Program-made: the position numbers and the translations under genes
Notes under the pieces: generated by a model
Told to the model about the DNA's origin: nothing
The model's database searches: none
Seen by the model: only the letters and a program-made list of their open reading frames with translations
Assembly (NCBI GenBank): GCA_040506195.1
Contig: JBEVXH010000003.1
Coordinates: 124,001-188,000 of the forward strand
DNA from: Thiodiazotropha sp040506195
GTDB taxonomy: Bacteria > Pseudomonadota > Gammaproteobacteria > Chromatiales > Chromatiaceae
Direction of reading: 5' to 3'
Length of the DNA: 64,000 nt
Part shown: in pieces, positions 54,188 through 63,712 of the stretch
Layout: each line of letters opens with the position of its first letter
Numbering within the stretch: the stretch's first letter is position 1

Positions 54188-55789
54188 TTATTGTTTGACG
54201 TTTCCAAAGCCTTGCTCGGGCCAGGCGATAATGAAACGCGCACCACCCAAGGAGGAGGTCTCGACCCACACCCTGCCGCCGTGCCACCGGGTGATCTGAT
54301 TGACGATCGCCAGCCCGAGCCCGACCCCGCCCGACTCCCGGTCGCGGGCGCTGTCGAGGCGGGCGAAGGGCTCGAAGATACGCTCCCTCTCCTGTTCGGG
54401 CACCCCCGATCCATCGTCCTCCACGACAATCCTCGCCTCGCCGTCACCCCAGTCTCCGCGCAACACTATCTTCGAGGCGGCATGCCGGTGGGCGTTTCGC
54501 AGCAGATTCTTCACTGCACGGCCCATCAAGCGGCCATCCAAATTCACAACGTGATCGACGGAATCTGTTGAACGTTCACAGACGGCGCGTTGCGTCGGCA
54601 GTGACTCCTCCAGATCGATCGATAACTCGTTTAACCAGCCATTGAGACTGACCGGCTCCAACACCAGCTCGGGGCGCTCCCGGTCGAGCCTCGAGTAGCT
54701 TAGGGATTCACTGACCAGCTCTTCCAGCTCCCGGATATCCTTGCGCATGGCGCCGATGTGGCGCTCTCGGTCACCCTCGTGCTGAGGCTCCTCCAACATA
54801 TCCAGGCGGAAGCGCAGGCGCGCGATGGGGGTGCGCAATTCATGGGAGACCGCACCGGTGAGTTCGCGATGGGAGTGGATCAGGCGTTGCAGGCGATCGG
54901 CCATGGTGTTGAAGGCGTCCGCCAGCGGCTTCAGGGCCGAGCGCCGCCTGACCAGGAGGCGGGTGTCCAGGTCGCCGGTACCGAAATCCCGCACGCCCCG
55001 ATCGATGCGATTGAGATCCCGCCACACCGGGCGCACCCAGAAGTAGACCGCCAGGGCGACCAGCAGCGCGAGCATCAAATAGAGTATGGGATTGAAGTAG
55101 CGCAACGGCGGCGGCAGCGGAAAGGGACCGGCACGGAACACCTGCTGCGAATCCCCCAGGCGTTTGTAGTAGGTCTCATTCATCTCCTCCAGCCCCAGGA
55201 TCACGGTCTTCCCCATCTCGATATCGCTCAACCGCTGTTGCGGCAGGGACGGATCGTCAAGCCTGAGCATCGCCAAGGGCATGTCGAAGGCACTGTCCAT
55301 CTGTTGCAGCAGCGCCGGCCATTGCGCGGGATCGTGGGCAAGAAATCTCGATTCGATCAGATAGACAATGCCCTCCACCTGATCACGCTCCTCCTGCTCA
55401 GGATTGGGACCCAAGACCATCATGAGATAGCGATCCGCATCGAATACGCGCTTATAGAATTGGGTCTGCTCCCCCTCTTCGCGAAATACCAGCTCCCCCG
55501 CCTGCACACTTCGCCGCTGTTTTTCGCTCAGGTCGATCTGATCGAGGCTGTAGAGAGCGAGTCCGTAACGGAAGTGGGGCTCCAGATTCGCGATCTCCAG
55601 CTCCCAGCGCGACGCCGGATGTTCCAGTAACCGCATCTCAACCAGTTCGTAGGCGCCGAGCATCGCCTGTTCATAGTAGCGCTTTACGGTACCGTGCAGG
55701 ACAAGATCGGGAAGCCAGGTGAGACTGAGAAAGAAAAAGGCGATGGTTATGAAGAGGACGCTATATAGCGTGATGTAGAGCCGCGCCAT
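54188..55789 (-). CDS. RstB-like sensor histidine kinase
   Basis: About 533 residues from the ATG at 55789, which begins MARLYITLYSVLFITIAFFF, a clean first membrane helix. The periplasmic domain covers ~25-260 and a second helix is near 275-297 (LYLMLALLVALAVYFWV). HAMP and an H-box (GAVSHELRTPIARLRFRLDM) follow, with ATPase motifs NLLRNAHRHA, DDGSGVP and GVGLGL. It starts 5 bases after the response-regulator stop. The layout matches RstB; the signal is unknown. Confidence 0.93.
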   Translation of the reverse strand: MARLYITLYSVLFITIAFFFLSLTWLPDLVLHGTVKRYYEQAMLGAYELVEMRLLEHPASRWELEIANLEPHFRYGLALYSLDQIDLSEKQRRSVQAGELVFREEGEQTQFYKRVFDADRYLMMVLGPNPEQEERDQVEGIVYLIESRFLAHDPAQWPALLQQMDSAFDMPLAMLRLDDPSLPQQRLSDIEMGKTVILGLEEMNETYYKRLGDSQQVFRAGPFPLPPPLRYFNPILYLMLALLVALAVYFWVRPVWRDLNRIDRGVRDFGTGDLDTRLLVRRRSALKPLADAFNTMADRLQRLIHSHRELTGAVSHELRTPIARLRFRLDMLEEPQHEGDRERHIGAMRKDIRELEELVSESLSYSRLDRERPELVLEPVSLNGWLNELSIDLEESLPTQRAVCERSTDSVDHVVNLDGRLMGRAVKNLLRNAHRHAASKIVLRGDWGDGEARIVVEDDGSGVPEQERERIFEPFARLDSARDRESGGVGLGLAIVNQITRWHGGRVWVETSSLGGARFIIAWPEQGFGNVKQ

Positions 55790-55794
55790 GACAA

Positions 55795-56517
55795 TCAGCC
55801 CCAGGCGTCGGGCACGAAGAGATAACCGCGGCCGCGTACGGTCTTGATGCGATAGGGGTGGTTGGCATCGTCGCCCAGTTTGCGCCGCAGCCTGGAGATG
55901 CCGATATCCACCGAGCGGTCGAGACCGTCGTAACCAAAGCCGCGCAGGGTCTTCAGCGCGCTGTCCCGATCGACCACCTTGCCGGCCCTTGTGGCCAGCA
56001 GCCACAACAGATCGAACTCGCCGGTGGAGAGCTCCACCTCCTCTGCATTGACGGATACCGCCCGGGCACTGGCCTCAATACGCAGGCTGCCGAAATGGAG
56101 CTGGTCATCTTCCTGGGTCGTGTTGCCGGTCTGTCGAAAACGCCGCAGCAGGGAGCGAAGCCGGGCCAGCAGGACCCGCGGCTCCACTGGCTTGGTGAGA
56201 TAGTCGTCGGCGCCCAGCTCGAGACCGACGATCTCGTCCACATCCTCGTCCCTGGCGGTGAACATCACGATCGGGCCCTGAAACTCCATGCGCAACTCGC
56301 GGCAGATATCCAACCCGTCCCGGCCGGGCAGATTCAGATCGAGCACCAGGATATCCGGATTCTGCTGCCTCACCCGGTCGGGGGCGGTATCGCCACGATG
56401 CTCCAGACTCACCGTAAACTCATAGCGCTGGAGATACTCCCTCACAAGTTCAGCGAGTTCCACATCGTCCTCAACCAACAGCACCCTTGCGGATCCACTT
56501 TCAGCATTGACCTGCAT
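55795..56517 (-). CDS. OmpR-family response regulator (RstA-like)
   Basis: About 240 residues from the ATG at 56517, which has GAGGAG just upstream. Receiver domain: VEDD, phospho-acceptor VLDLNLPGRDG, TARDED and LTKPVEPR. C-terminal winged helix: LSTGEFDLLWLL, the recognition helix RSVDIGISRLRRKLGDD and the wing IKTVRGRGYLF. Operon with its kinase. Confidence 0.94.
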   Translation of the reverse strand: MQVNAESGSARVLLVEDDVELAELVREYLQRYEFTVSLEHRGDTAPDRVRQQNPDILVLDLNLPGRDGLDICRELRMEFQGPIVMFTARDEDVDEIVGLELGADDYLTKPVEPRVLLARLRSLLRRFRQTGNTTQEDDQLHFGSLRIEASARAVSVNAEEVELSTGEFDLLWLLATRAGKVVDRDSALKTLRGFGYDGLDRSVDIGISRLRRKLGDDANHPYRIKTVRGRGYLFVPDAWG

Positions 56518-56845
56518 TGAGCTCCTCACTCCTGTAAATCCCATCTCAAGCTATCACTGCAATCCTCGATTGCAGTCCTCCTCCATCGGACAAGAAACCG
56601 ATGCGGCAACTGGAGGGACAGTGGCAACCACCTGCCAACTTTACATTAGCACGGTTAAGATGCTCTGCCTGTTACCTGGGGTATTGCTCTGTAACAGATT
56701 GTAGCCAGCCCGGTTACCCGGCGTATTCATCCAATGCGCGCTGCCCATTCCCGCAAACGATAGCGGCCCGGATAAAAACTGATATGATTGCCCGATTTGT
56801 CAATTTGCCAAGATTTCGCCAGGCGTGGCGCTTACCCAGGAGACC

Positions 56846-58072
56846 ATGGAACCCAGAATTGATCTCTATGCAGTGATGCTGTTGCTGGGTGCGGCGCATG
56901 GGCTCTTTCTCACCCTTGTCCTGCTCAACGCAAAAGAGAGGGATGTAAAAGGCCATCGCTTTCTTGCCCTGCTGACCCTGGTCTTCACCCTCGACCTGGG
57001 ACTCGCGTTTCTCGACCACTCCCGCCACCTCATCCATGTTCCCTGGCTGCTAGTCATCGATCTCGATATCGATTATCTCTTCGGTCCCCTGACCTATCTC
57101 TATGTACGCGCCCTCAGCGACAGGGATGGGTACAGTTTCACCCGCAAGCAGTGGCTGCATTTCTTGCCCTTCACACTCGGCTTTCTGCTCCTTGCGCCAC
57201 TCTATGGTTTGGATCGTGAGCAGCTGATTGCACTCCTCTATTTGGGTGGAGAGACACTGGAACCTGAACAACTCTGGGCAGAGGTCTCCGGCTTTGTCGT
57301 CGGCATCACATCCATTCTGCAGATGGCGATCTACCTCTTTATCGCCATCCGCAGACTGCTCCGCCATAAGCGCAACATCCAGGAGGAGTTTTCGTTTCTC
57401 GAGCGCATCAGTCTCACCTGGCTGAGGAATCTGTTGATCGCGCTGGCGCTGCTCTACCTGCTCTACATACTCGATATCTTTCTGGTTGGAATCTTCGAGC
57501 TCCATGACGGCATGCTTGGGATTCACTACCCCATGATCGTCGTCCTAATCTATGTCATGGGATATATGGGCCTGCGCCAACCCGGGATATTTTCCCATCA
57601 CCGACCAACGGCGCCTCAACCTGACGCGCCTGGCCCCGCCGTCAGCGAATCCCCTCCCGCGCCGGCCCCTAAGCAGGAACAGGAGAAGCGGAAATACGAG
57701 AAATCGGCCCTGAACAGCGAGACAAGCTCCCTGTTGTTCGCCGATTTACGCACACACATGGAGGCGGAGAAACCCTATCTGGACAGCAAGCTCAATCTCA
57801 CCCAACTGGCCGCCCAGCTCCGCATCTCCCCCAACTACCTCTCCCAGGTAATCAACGAACAGGGCGGGCAGCACTTCTTCGATTTCATCAACCGCTACCG
57901 GGTGGAGGAGGCAAAATCCGCACTGGCCGGTGCGGCGGAACGGGGCAATATCCTCGCCATCGCCCTCGACGCCGGTTTCAATTCAAAATCCGCGTTCTAC
58001 ACCGCTTTCAAGCGCCATACCGGGCAGACCCCCTCGCAATATCGACGTGCTGGCGACATTCCGGACACTTAG
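56846..58072 (+). CDS. Membrane-bound AraC-family transcriptional regulator
   Basis: About 408 residues. AGGAG lies just before the ATG at 56846; a GTG at 56825 would add seven residues. The N-terminal ~245 residues hold about seven transmembrane helices (LYAVMLLLGAAHGLFLTLVLL onward). A Pro/Ala-rich linker leads to a C-terminal AraC domain with two helix-turn-helix units (LTQLAAQLRISPNYLSQVIN, LAIALDAGFNSKSAFYTAFK) and TGQTPSQYRR. It is likely a membrane-tethered sensor-regulator. The stop codon TAG overlaps the first bases of a dispersed repeat. Confidence 0.9.
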   Translation: MEPRIDLYAVMLLLGAAHGLFLTLVLLNAKERDVKGHRFLALLTLVFTLDLGLAFLDHSRHLIHVPWLLVIDLDIDYLFGPLTYLYVRALSDRDGYSFTRKQWLHFLPFTLGFLLLAPLYGLDREQLIALLYLGGETLEPEQLWAEVSGFVVGITSILQMAIYLFIAIRRLLRHKRNIQEEFSFLERISLTWLRNLLIALALLYLLYILDIFLVGIFELHDGMLGIHYPMIVVLIYVMGYMGLRQPGIFSHHRPTAPQPDAPGPAVSESPPAPAPKQEQEKRKYEKSALNSETSSLLFADLRTHMEAEKPYLDSKLNLTQLAAQLRISPNYLSQVINEQGGQHFFDFINRYRVEEAKSALAGAAERGNILAIALDAGFNSKSAFYTAFKRHTGQTPSQYRRAGDIPDT

Positions 58073-58101
58073 GGCCGATTGGATTAGTGTTAACAGGCCC
58101 T
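58071..58101 (-). repeat. Dispersed repeat, short hairpin form, inverted
   Basis: The reverse complement starts AGGGCCTGTTAACACTAATC and ends AATCGGCCCT, so it is the same 31-base element as at 30160 with one difference. It is flanked by TTA-type sequence on both sides (ACTTA before GGGCC, TTAAG after GGCCC) and supplies part of the upstream gene's stop codon. Confidence 0.85.
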
Positions 58102-58249
58102 TAAGGCCAAGCCGCTGATCTCAAAAAAGAAAAAATAAGTCCAACCTTACACGGAAGGACGAAACATCGCCCGGATTGCCACAAACTTCTCCCAACAGCG
58201 AGCGCTGTCCTTAAACACTTTTCAAGACACGACAGATGGGAGAATCACC

Positions 58250-59413
58250 ATGTTTCAACAGCTACCGACCCTCACCAAACAGCTGACACAGATCGTCTGC
58301 ATGACGGGCCTTGCCCTCGCCATGCTGACCGGTTGCAACTCATCCAACATTCAGCAAGCCACCCCCGACGAGCAGTTTCAGGCGGTCCTCGACGAGGCGG
58401 TGGCGCGGGGCCTGCCGGCGGTATCGGTCACCATCGAGGGGCGTAACATCGATTTTTCCGGGGTCTCCGGGGTCAGCGACCTCGACAGCGGAGAGCCGTT
58501 ACAGCAGGGGAATCGCTTCTATGTGGCCAGCACCGGCAAGACCTTCGTTGCCGCAACCCTGGTGCAGATGGCGGGGGACGGCCTGCTCGATCTGGATGAC
58601 CCGATCAACCGCTGGCTCCCCGATGAGATCACGGACCGCATCCCCTCGAGTGCTGAGATCAGTGTGCGCATGCTGCTCAATCACACCACCGGCATCTACG
58701 ACTTCCAGAACGACGGGGAGGCGTGGGACAGGGATTTCTTCCTGGTCTCCGGCCCCGATCGCCACTGGGCCCAGGCGGATGCCCTCCCCTTCTTCCTCGA
58801 CAGGCCCTTGCACTTTGAACCCGGCAGTGACTACAGCTACTCGAACTCCAACTACATACTCGCCGCGCTTGTCATCGAGGCGGTCTCCGCTCAGCCTGTG
58901 CAGCATGCCATCCGTCAACGTATCATCGACCCGCTCGGCCTGGCGCATACCCTGCAGGGCGGCGAGGCGATCGGCCGGGCCGGGCTTGTGCACGGCTATT
59001 TCAGCGACGAGGGCGAGCGCTACGATTCCCACCCCTGGTACAGCCACTATGGCCTCGCGGACGGGGGTATCCAGAGCAACAGCCAGGATCTGGCACGCTT
59101 CATTCGCGGCCTGTTGAAGGATGACCATGTCCTCAACGACGCCATGCGAGCCGAGATGCTGCAACCCTCCCTGCTCGGCACCCCTCCCTCGCGCTACGGC
59201 CTGGGAATCAATATCAGAGCGATCGAACAAAGCGGCGAAACGATCTACTCCCATAGCGGCAAGGACCCCGGCTATCAGTCGAAGATGCTCTATGTCGAGA
59301 GCAGGGATACGGTCATTACCCTCTGCGCCAGTGGCAGTTTCGGTGACTACGATGAAACCGCGGAACAGTTGCTGCTGGAGATCTTCGCCCTTTTGGAAGA
59401 CCTGCAGACTTAG
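58250..59413 (+). CDS. Serine hydrolase lipoprotein (class C beta-lactamase / D-alanyl-D-alanine carboxypeptidase-like)
   Basis: A 387-residue lipoprotein (LALAMLTGCNSS, Cys at the lipobox). It has the penicillin-binding-like fold: active-site SxxK in YVASTGKTFVAATLVQ, the Tyr motif YSYSNSNYILA and the third motif HSGKDPGY. Family members include EstB-type esterases, peptidases and class C lactamases. The substrate cannot be inferred. It is likely anchored in the outer membrane facing the periplasm. Confidence 0.88.
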   Translation: MFQQLPTLTKQLTQIVCMTGLALAMLTGCNSSNIQQATPDEQFQAVLDEAVARGLPAVSVTIEGRNIDFSGVSGVSDLDSGEPLQQGNRFYVASTGKTFVAATLVQMAGDGLLDLDDPINRWLPDEITDRIPSSAEISVRMLLNHTTGIYDFQNDGEAWDRDFFLVSGPDRHWAQADALPFFLDRPLHFEPGSDYSYSNSNYILAALVIEAVSAQPVQHAIRQRIIDPLGLAHTLQGGEAIGRAGLVHGYFSDEGERYDSHPWYSHYGLADGGIQSNSQDLARFIRGLLKDDHVLNDAMRAEMLQPSLLGTPPSRYGLGINIRAIEQSGETIYSHSGKDPGYQSKMLYVESRDTVITLCASGSFGDYDETAEQLLLEIFALLEDLQT

Positions 59414-59604
59414 GAACCGGAGGCCGGGGGTTCGGGCCCTTGCCCGTACTCCGCTTCACTGCCCAATAGTGCGTCCTGCAGCACTGCCTGACGCTTGATG
59501 CAAGAATAGGTTTTTATCGGGTTTTGGCTTAGTAAGATATATAACTATGTTACCTATAATCAATGCGACACAATTGACTCCGGCTGAACGGTCCAGGCAG
59601 GGTG

Positions 59605-61338
59605 ATGAGAAAAGAGATACGTAAACGAAGCTGGTTTCTGACGATTTTCGGCCTGCCTTTTTTTGCCGTTGGTTTCTTTTTCATTTTCAAAACCGCGGTC
59701 TCGGTTTTTGACGCTGTTCAAATGGCCGCATGGCAACAGACCCGGGGCACCCTGATCGCGGCAAAGTTGAGCCACCATAGATCGGACGATTCCACCACCT
59801 ACCAGGCCGAGGCCCGCTACCGCTATCGGGTCGACGGTGTCGAATATTCCGGTGAACGGGTGGCGATTCACAGCGGCAGCGATAATATCGGCGACTTCCA
59901 GCAGCGGCTTGGCCAACGGCTCACCCAGCTGCATCGCCATCAACAGCCGGTAGCGGTCTATTACGATCCGTCGAATCCCAGCGAAGCGGTGATCAACCGT
60001 GACATACGCTGGGGCATGATCGGCTTCAATGCGATCTTCATCATTCTGTTTGGCGGCAGCGGTCTGGGCATGATCATATTCGGCCTCCGGGGCAAGCGCG
60101 TCATCGATACACCGGAGGCTGCCGAGAAACCCTGGCTGGCTCGTCCCGAGTGGGCCGATAACCGCATCCTTTCCGGTGCGCGTCTTGGGATGTATCTGTT
60201 GTGGGCCATAACCCTCTTTTGGAATCTGTTGAGTATCCCGGCAGTAATCGCGGTACCATCTGTCTGGCACAGGGAGGGGGCGCTGGCGCTGTTGATCCTG
60301 CTCTTTCCGCTGGTGGGAATAGGCCTCCTCTACTGGACAGTGAAAAAGACCTTGGAATGGCGCCGTTTCGGCTACACCCCTCTGACCCTGGACCCCTTTC
60401 CCGGCGCTATCGGCGGTGACGTGGGCGGCGAGATCGAGGCCGATATAAAATACGCACCCGGTTTGGTCTGCGAGGTGACCTTGAGTTGTATCTACAGCTA
60501 TGTCTCCGGCAGCGGAAAAAATCGTTCGCGCAGTGAAAATGTGAAGTGGCAAGACAATGGCTACGCCCAGGTGGAACCGGCGGGACGGGGGATACGTCTG
60601 GGTTTTCGCTTCAGCGTGCCCGAGGGTCTAATCCCCAGCGAGGAGGAGTCAGGCAACTACTATCTCTGGCGGTTGAATATCAAGATGGCGCAGCCGGGAA
60701 TCGATCTGGACCGCTCCTACACCATACCGGTCTATGCCACCGCTGAGAAATCCCGTCTGCAGAACCTTGACTCCGGCAAGGAGATGCCGCACGGAATGCC
60801 TGAACTGAAAGCCGAGACGCTGCTGCCCCTGCACCGCAATGGAACCCTGCATGAACTCCATTACCCGATGCTGCGCCAACCGCTCGCATCCGTGGTATTG
60901 CTCGCGGTCGGTATCGTATTTGCCATTGCAGGCGTGATGCTTTGGGGCAAGGCGCAACAGGAGGGCCAGACACTCTACTTTATGGGGGGCATATTCACCA
61001 TCCTCGGCAGCTTGGTGGCGCTGGCCGGTTTCTACACCGCCTTCAACAGCCTCTATGTAGCCTGGGACGGCAGGCAAGTGGTGACGATTCGACGCCTGCT
61101 CGGTTTCACCGTCCGCTGGAAGAACGCCCGCTACCATGAACTGCGCGACATTGAGCTGAAAAAAGGTGCAACAACGACCCAAAGCGGCAGCAAGCACAAG
61201 ATCAACTATCATGTCACCGCGCAAACCCCGAGAGGGAGGATCGTGCTGGCCGAGAATCTGGACTCGCACAGCAAGGCGAAGCTGGTAACCGCTTTCTTCC
61301 GCAAGCAGTTCGAGCTGCACGGGCAGGGGGAAAACTGA
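59605..61338 (+). CDS. DUF3592-like multi-pass membrane protein
   Basis: About 577 residues. An N-terminal helix (FGLPFFAVGFFFIFKTAV) precedes a DUF3592-like domain (GTLIAAKLSHHRSDDSTTYQ, RYRVDGVEYSGERVAIHSGS, PVAVYYDPSNPSEAVI), which is typical of this uncharacterised family. Further helices occur at ~145-170, ~205-260 and ~430-480, with soluble strands between. The C-terminal ~100 residues look like a PH-type strand domain (VTIRRLLGFTVRWKNARYHE). Function unknown. Confidence 0.78.
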   Translation: MRKEIRKRSWFLTIFGLPFFAVGFFFIFKTAVSVFDAVQMAAWQQTRGTLIAAKLSHHRSDDSTTYQAEARYRYRVDGVEYSGERVAIHSGSDNIGDFQQRLGQRLTQLHRHQQPVAVYYDPSNPSEAVINRDIRWGMIGFNAIFIILFGGSGLGMIIFGLRGKRVIDTPEAAEKPWLARPEWADNRILSGARLGMYLLWAITLFWNLLSIPAVIAVPSVWHREGALALLILLFPLVGIGLLYWTVKKTLEWRRFGYTPLTLDPFPGAIGGDVGGEIEADIKYAPGLVCEVTLSCIYSYVSGSGKNRSRSENVKWQDNGYAQVEPAGRGIRLGFRFSVPEGLIPSEEESGNYYLWRLNIKMAQPGIDLDRSYTIPVYATAEKSRLQNLDSGKEMPHGMPELKAETLLPLHRNGTLHELHYPMLRQPLASVVLLAVGIVFAIAGVMLWGKAQQEGQTLYFMGGIFTILGSLVALAGFYTAFNSLYVAWDGRQVVTIRRLLGFTVRWKNARYHELRDIELKKGATTTQSGSKHKINYHVTAQTPRGRIVLAENLDSHSKAKLVTAFFRKQFELHGQGEN

Positions 61339-61512
61339 ACATCCAAACCAGGGAGGGCAATCCGCCATGCCTCTACAATCCCCGCAGTGTAGCGACATGG
61401 ATTGATCGTTGACTGCGGAGGGAGAACGGGACGACTTGCGGAAAAAAAATCGCGTACCATGCTATATACCATATAACATGACCCCCACGCCTCCACCTGC
61501 CGAGAGAATGTT

Positions 61513-62523
61513 ATGGACCTGACCACCCGATATCTGGGCATGCAGCTTAAAAATCCGCTGGTGCCATCCGCTTCCCCCCTCTCCCGCAGCATCGACGACG
61601 CCCGCCGTTTGGAAGACGCCGGTGCTGCCGCCATCATAATGTATTCCCTGTTCGAGGAGGCGGTCACCGCCGAGGAGGAGACCATGGTGCGCTTTCTCCA
61701 CCACCAGGAGACCGGCTTTGCCGAGGCGGACAGCTTCCTGCCCCACCACTATGACTTCTCCAACGGCCAGGAGCGCTATCTGGAGAATCTGCGGGCTTTG
61801 AAGGAGGCCCTGGAAATTCCCATCATCGCCAGCCTCAATGGCACCACGCCGGGCGGCTGGATCACCCATGCCGAGGAGATGGAACAGGCAGGCGCCGATG
61901 CCCTGGAATTGAATGTCTACCATGTCGCCGCCGATGTCGATGTCAGCGGCAGCGAGGTCGAACAGCGCTACGTGGAACTGCTCAGCCAGCTGAAACAGCA
62001 GATATCAATTCCTATCAACATGAAGCTATCTCCGGCCTTCAGTTCACTGGCGAACATGGTGAAGCAACTTGAGATGGCGGGCGCCGACGGCGTGTCGCTG
62101 TTCAACCGTTTCTACCAGCCCGACATCAATATCGATAATCTGCGCCTCAGCACCAGTTTGCAGACCTCAACCTCCGCCGAGTCCCTGCTGGCAATGCGCT
62201 GGATCGCTATTCTTTATGGCCGCACCCTGCTCTCTCTCGGCGCCACAGGCGGCGTACACACTCCCGAGGATGCCATCAAGCTGCTGCTGGCGGGCGCCGA
62301 TGCGGTCCACCTCTGCAGCCTGCTGCTGGAACTGGGTCCCAGGGTAATTCATCCCATCATTTCAGGCATTGAAGCGTGGATGGAAGAGCAGGGATTTGAA
62401 TCGATTGACGAGTTTCGCGGCAGGGTCAGTCAGATCAGCGTTGCCGATCCGAGTGCCTTTGAACGGGTCAACTATGTCAACATCATCGACAGCTTCACGC
62501 TCAGCCCGGGTGTGCGCGGATAG
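61513..62523 (+). CDS. Dihydroorotate-dehydrogenase-like flavoprotein
   Basis: A 336-residue TIM-barrel FMN enzyme related to class 1 dihydroorotate dehydrogenases. It begins LTTRYLGMQLKNPLVPSASP and contains PIIASLNGTTPGGW, ALELNVYHVA, INMKLSPAFSSL, GVSLFNRFYQPD, LGATGGVHTPEDAIKLLLAG and ADAVHLCSLLLELG. This subgroup is often found near pyruvate:ferredoxin oxidoreductase genes and is not the biosynthetic pyrD. Its reaction is not established from sequence. The start has GAGAGAATG upstream. Confidence 0.88.
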   Translation: MDLTTRYLGMQLKNPLVPSASPLSRSIDDARRLEDAGAAAIIMYSLFEEAVTAEEETMVRFLHHQETGFAEADSFLPHHYDFSNGQERYLENLRALKEALEIPIIASLNGTTPGGWITHAEEMEQAGADALELNVYHVAADVDVSGSEVEQRYVELLSQLKQQISIPINMKLSPAFSSLANMVKQLEMAGADGVSLFNRFYQPDINIDNLRLSTSLQTSTSAESLLAMRWIAILYGRTLLSLGATGGVHTPEDAIKLLLAGADAVHLCSLLLELGPRVIHPIISGIEAWMEEQGFESIDEFRGRVSQISVADPSAFERVNYVNIIDSFTLSPGVRG

Positions 62524-62617
62524 ATATCAGGAGTTGCAAACCCGATAGCAAAAGCGTCAATAACTCCGATCCGGGTTAGCAGTAATCATCAAGCCCTGAC
62601 ATAATAACGGCTGTCCT

Positions 62618-62647
62618 AGGGCCGGTCCGAAAAGCGTTGACAGGCCC
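62618..62647 (-). repeat. Dispersed repeat, diverged short form
   Basis: AGGGCC at one end and TTGACAGGCCC at the other frame a different core (GGTCCGAAAAGCG). Ends and CTA flank match the family, while the ACACTAATCC core is absent. Lies upstream of zapD. Confidence 0.5.
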
Positions 62648-62693
62648 ATGTATTCACCGACCCAGACAATAGCTGATGGAAGACTGATCTCTC

Positions 62694-63461
62694 GTGTCCG
62701 ATCTGATTCACTTTGAGCATCCGTTGAACGAAAGGATTCGTACCTTTCTCCGGCTCGAGCATCTGTTTCTTCACGTCGATCATTTCCGCCCGCTGGCGGA
62801 CAGCTGGAGTAACCGGGCCGCGATAGACGGCCTGCTCAGTATCATCACGGTCTTCAGCCGCTCGGACCTCAAGACGGAGATTCTCAAAGAGTTGGAACGC
62901 CATACCGCAAGCCTGGAACGGGTACGGCAACAGCCCGGTGTAGACATGCAGGCGCTGGGGCAGGTATTGGATGATCTCGAACAGGCGATCCATCAAGTCT
63001 ATCGCATGGATGGGCAGATCGCCCGCAAACTGCGCAACAATGAGTTTCTCACCACCATTCTGCAGCGCAGCAGCATCCCGGGAGGGGGCTGCAATTTCGA
63101 TCTGCCGCAATACCACCACTGGTTGAATCAACCCCATGAGGTCCGTCAAAATCAAATGAGCGAGTGGATGCATGAGCTGCATCCGGTGCGTGAAGCAGTG
63201 GTTTTGTTACTGAACCTGGTTCGCGGCAGTAACCTGCCAACCCGGGAGCGGGCCCTTCAGGGCTTCTTCCAGAAAACCCTCGACAGCTCATCCCCTGCCC
63301 AGTTGATCCGCGTCGGCCTCCCCAGAAACAGCGCCATCTTCACCGAGATCAGCGGCAACAAGCATCGTTTCAGTATCCGCTTTATGGAGGTGCTGGATAC
63401 CGGCAAGCCAGTGCAGACCACGCACGATATCGATTTCCAGCTCACCGCCTGTATCTTTTAA
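62694..63461 (+). CDS. zapD: Cell division protein ZapD
   Basis: A 255-residue cytoplasmic protein that bundles FtsZ filaments. The family start FEHPLNERIRTFLRLEHLF is unmistakable, followed by the helical domain (LERHTASLERVRQQPGVDMQ) and the strand domain (HRFSIRFMEV). GTG start at 62694 with a weak ribosome site. yacG follows, the usual gammaproteobacterial order; the expected upstream coaE is not in the window. Confidence 0.95.
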   Translation: MSDLIHFEHPLNERIRTFLRLEHLFLHVDHFRPLADSWSNRAAIDGLLSIITVFSRSDLKTEILKELERHTASLERVRQQPGVDMQALGQVLDDLEQAIHQVYRMDGQIARKLRNNEFLTTILQRSSIPGGGCNFDLPQYHHWLNQPHEVRQNQMSEWMHELHPVREAVVLLLNLVRGSNLPTRERALQGFFQKTLDSSSPAQLIRVGLPRNSAIFTEISGNKHRFSIRFMEVLDTGKPVQTTHDIDFQLTACIF

Positions 63462-63481
63462 GGCCTGTTGACAGCAATCCC

Positions 63482-63673
63482 ATGGGTAAAGAAGATCAGA
63501 GAACCATACCATGCCCCACATGCGGTAAAGCCGTCGTCTGGTCATCGGACTCCGCCTGGCGGCCTTTCTGCAGTGAACGCTGTCGACTCATCGACCTGGG
63601 AGACTGGCTGGATGAGAATCACCGTATTTCGGAACCCCTGGGTGACCACCCGGAGGGTGAGAACGGCAATTAA
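63482..63673 (+). CDS. yacG: DNA gyrase inhibitor YacG
   Basis: A 63-residue zinc-finger protein that binds GyrB. The four zinc cysteines are in CPTCGKAVVW and FCSERCRLIDLGDWLDE. It starts 20 bases after zapD; the spacer GGCCTGTTGACAGCAATCC resembles the dispersed-repeat edge. Confidence 0.95.
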   Translation: MGKEDQRTIPCPTCGKAVVWSSDSAWRPFCSERCRLIDLGDWLDENHRISEPLGDHPEGENGN

Positions 63674-63712
63674 CCACAGCATCCCACCTGACAATCGAAC
63701 AGTCGGCCAGGC

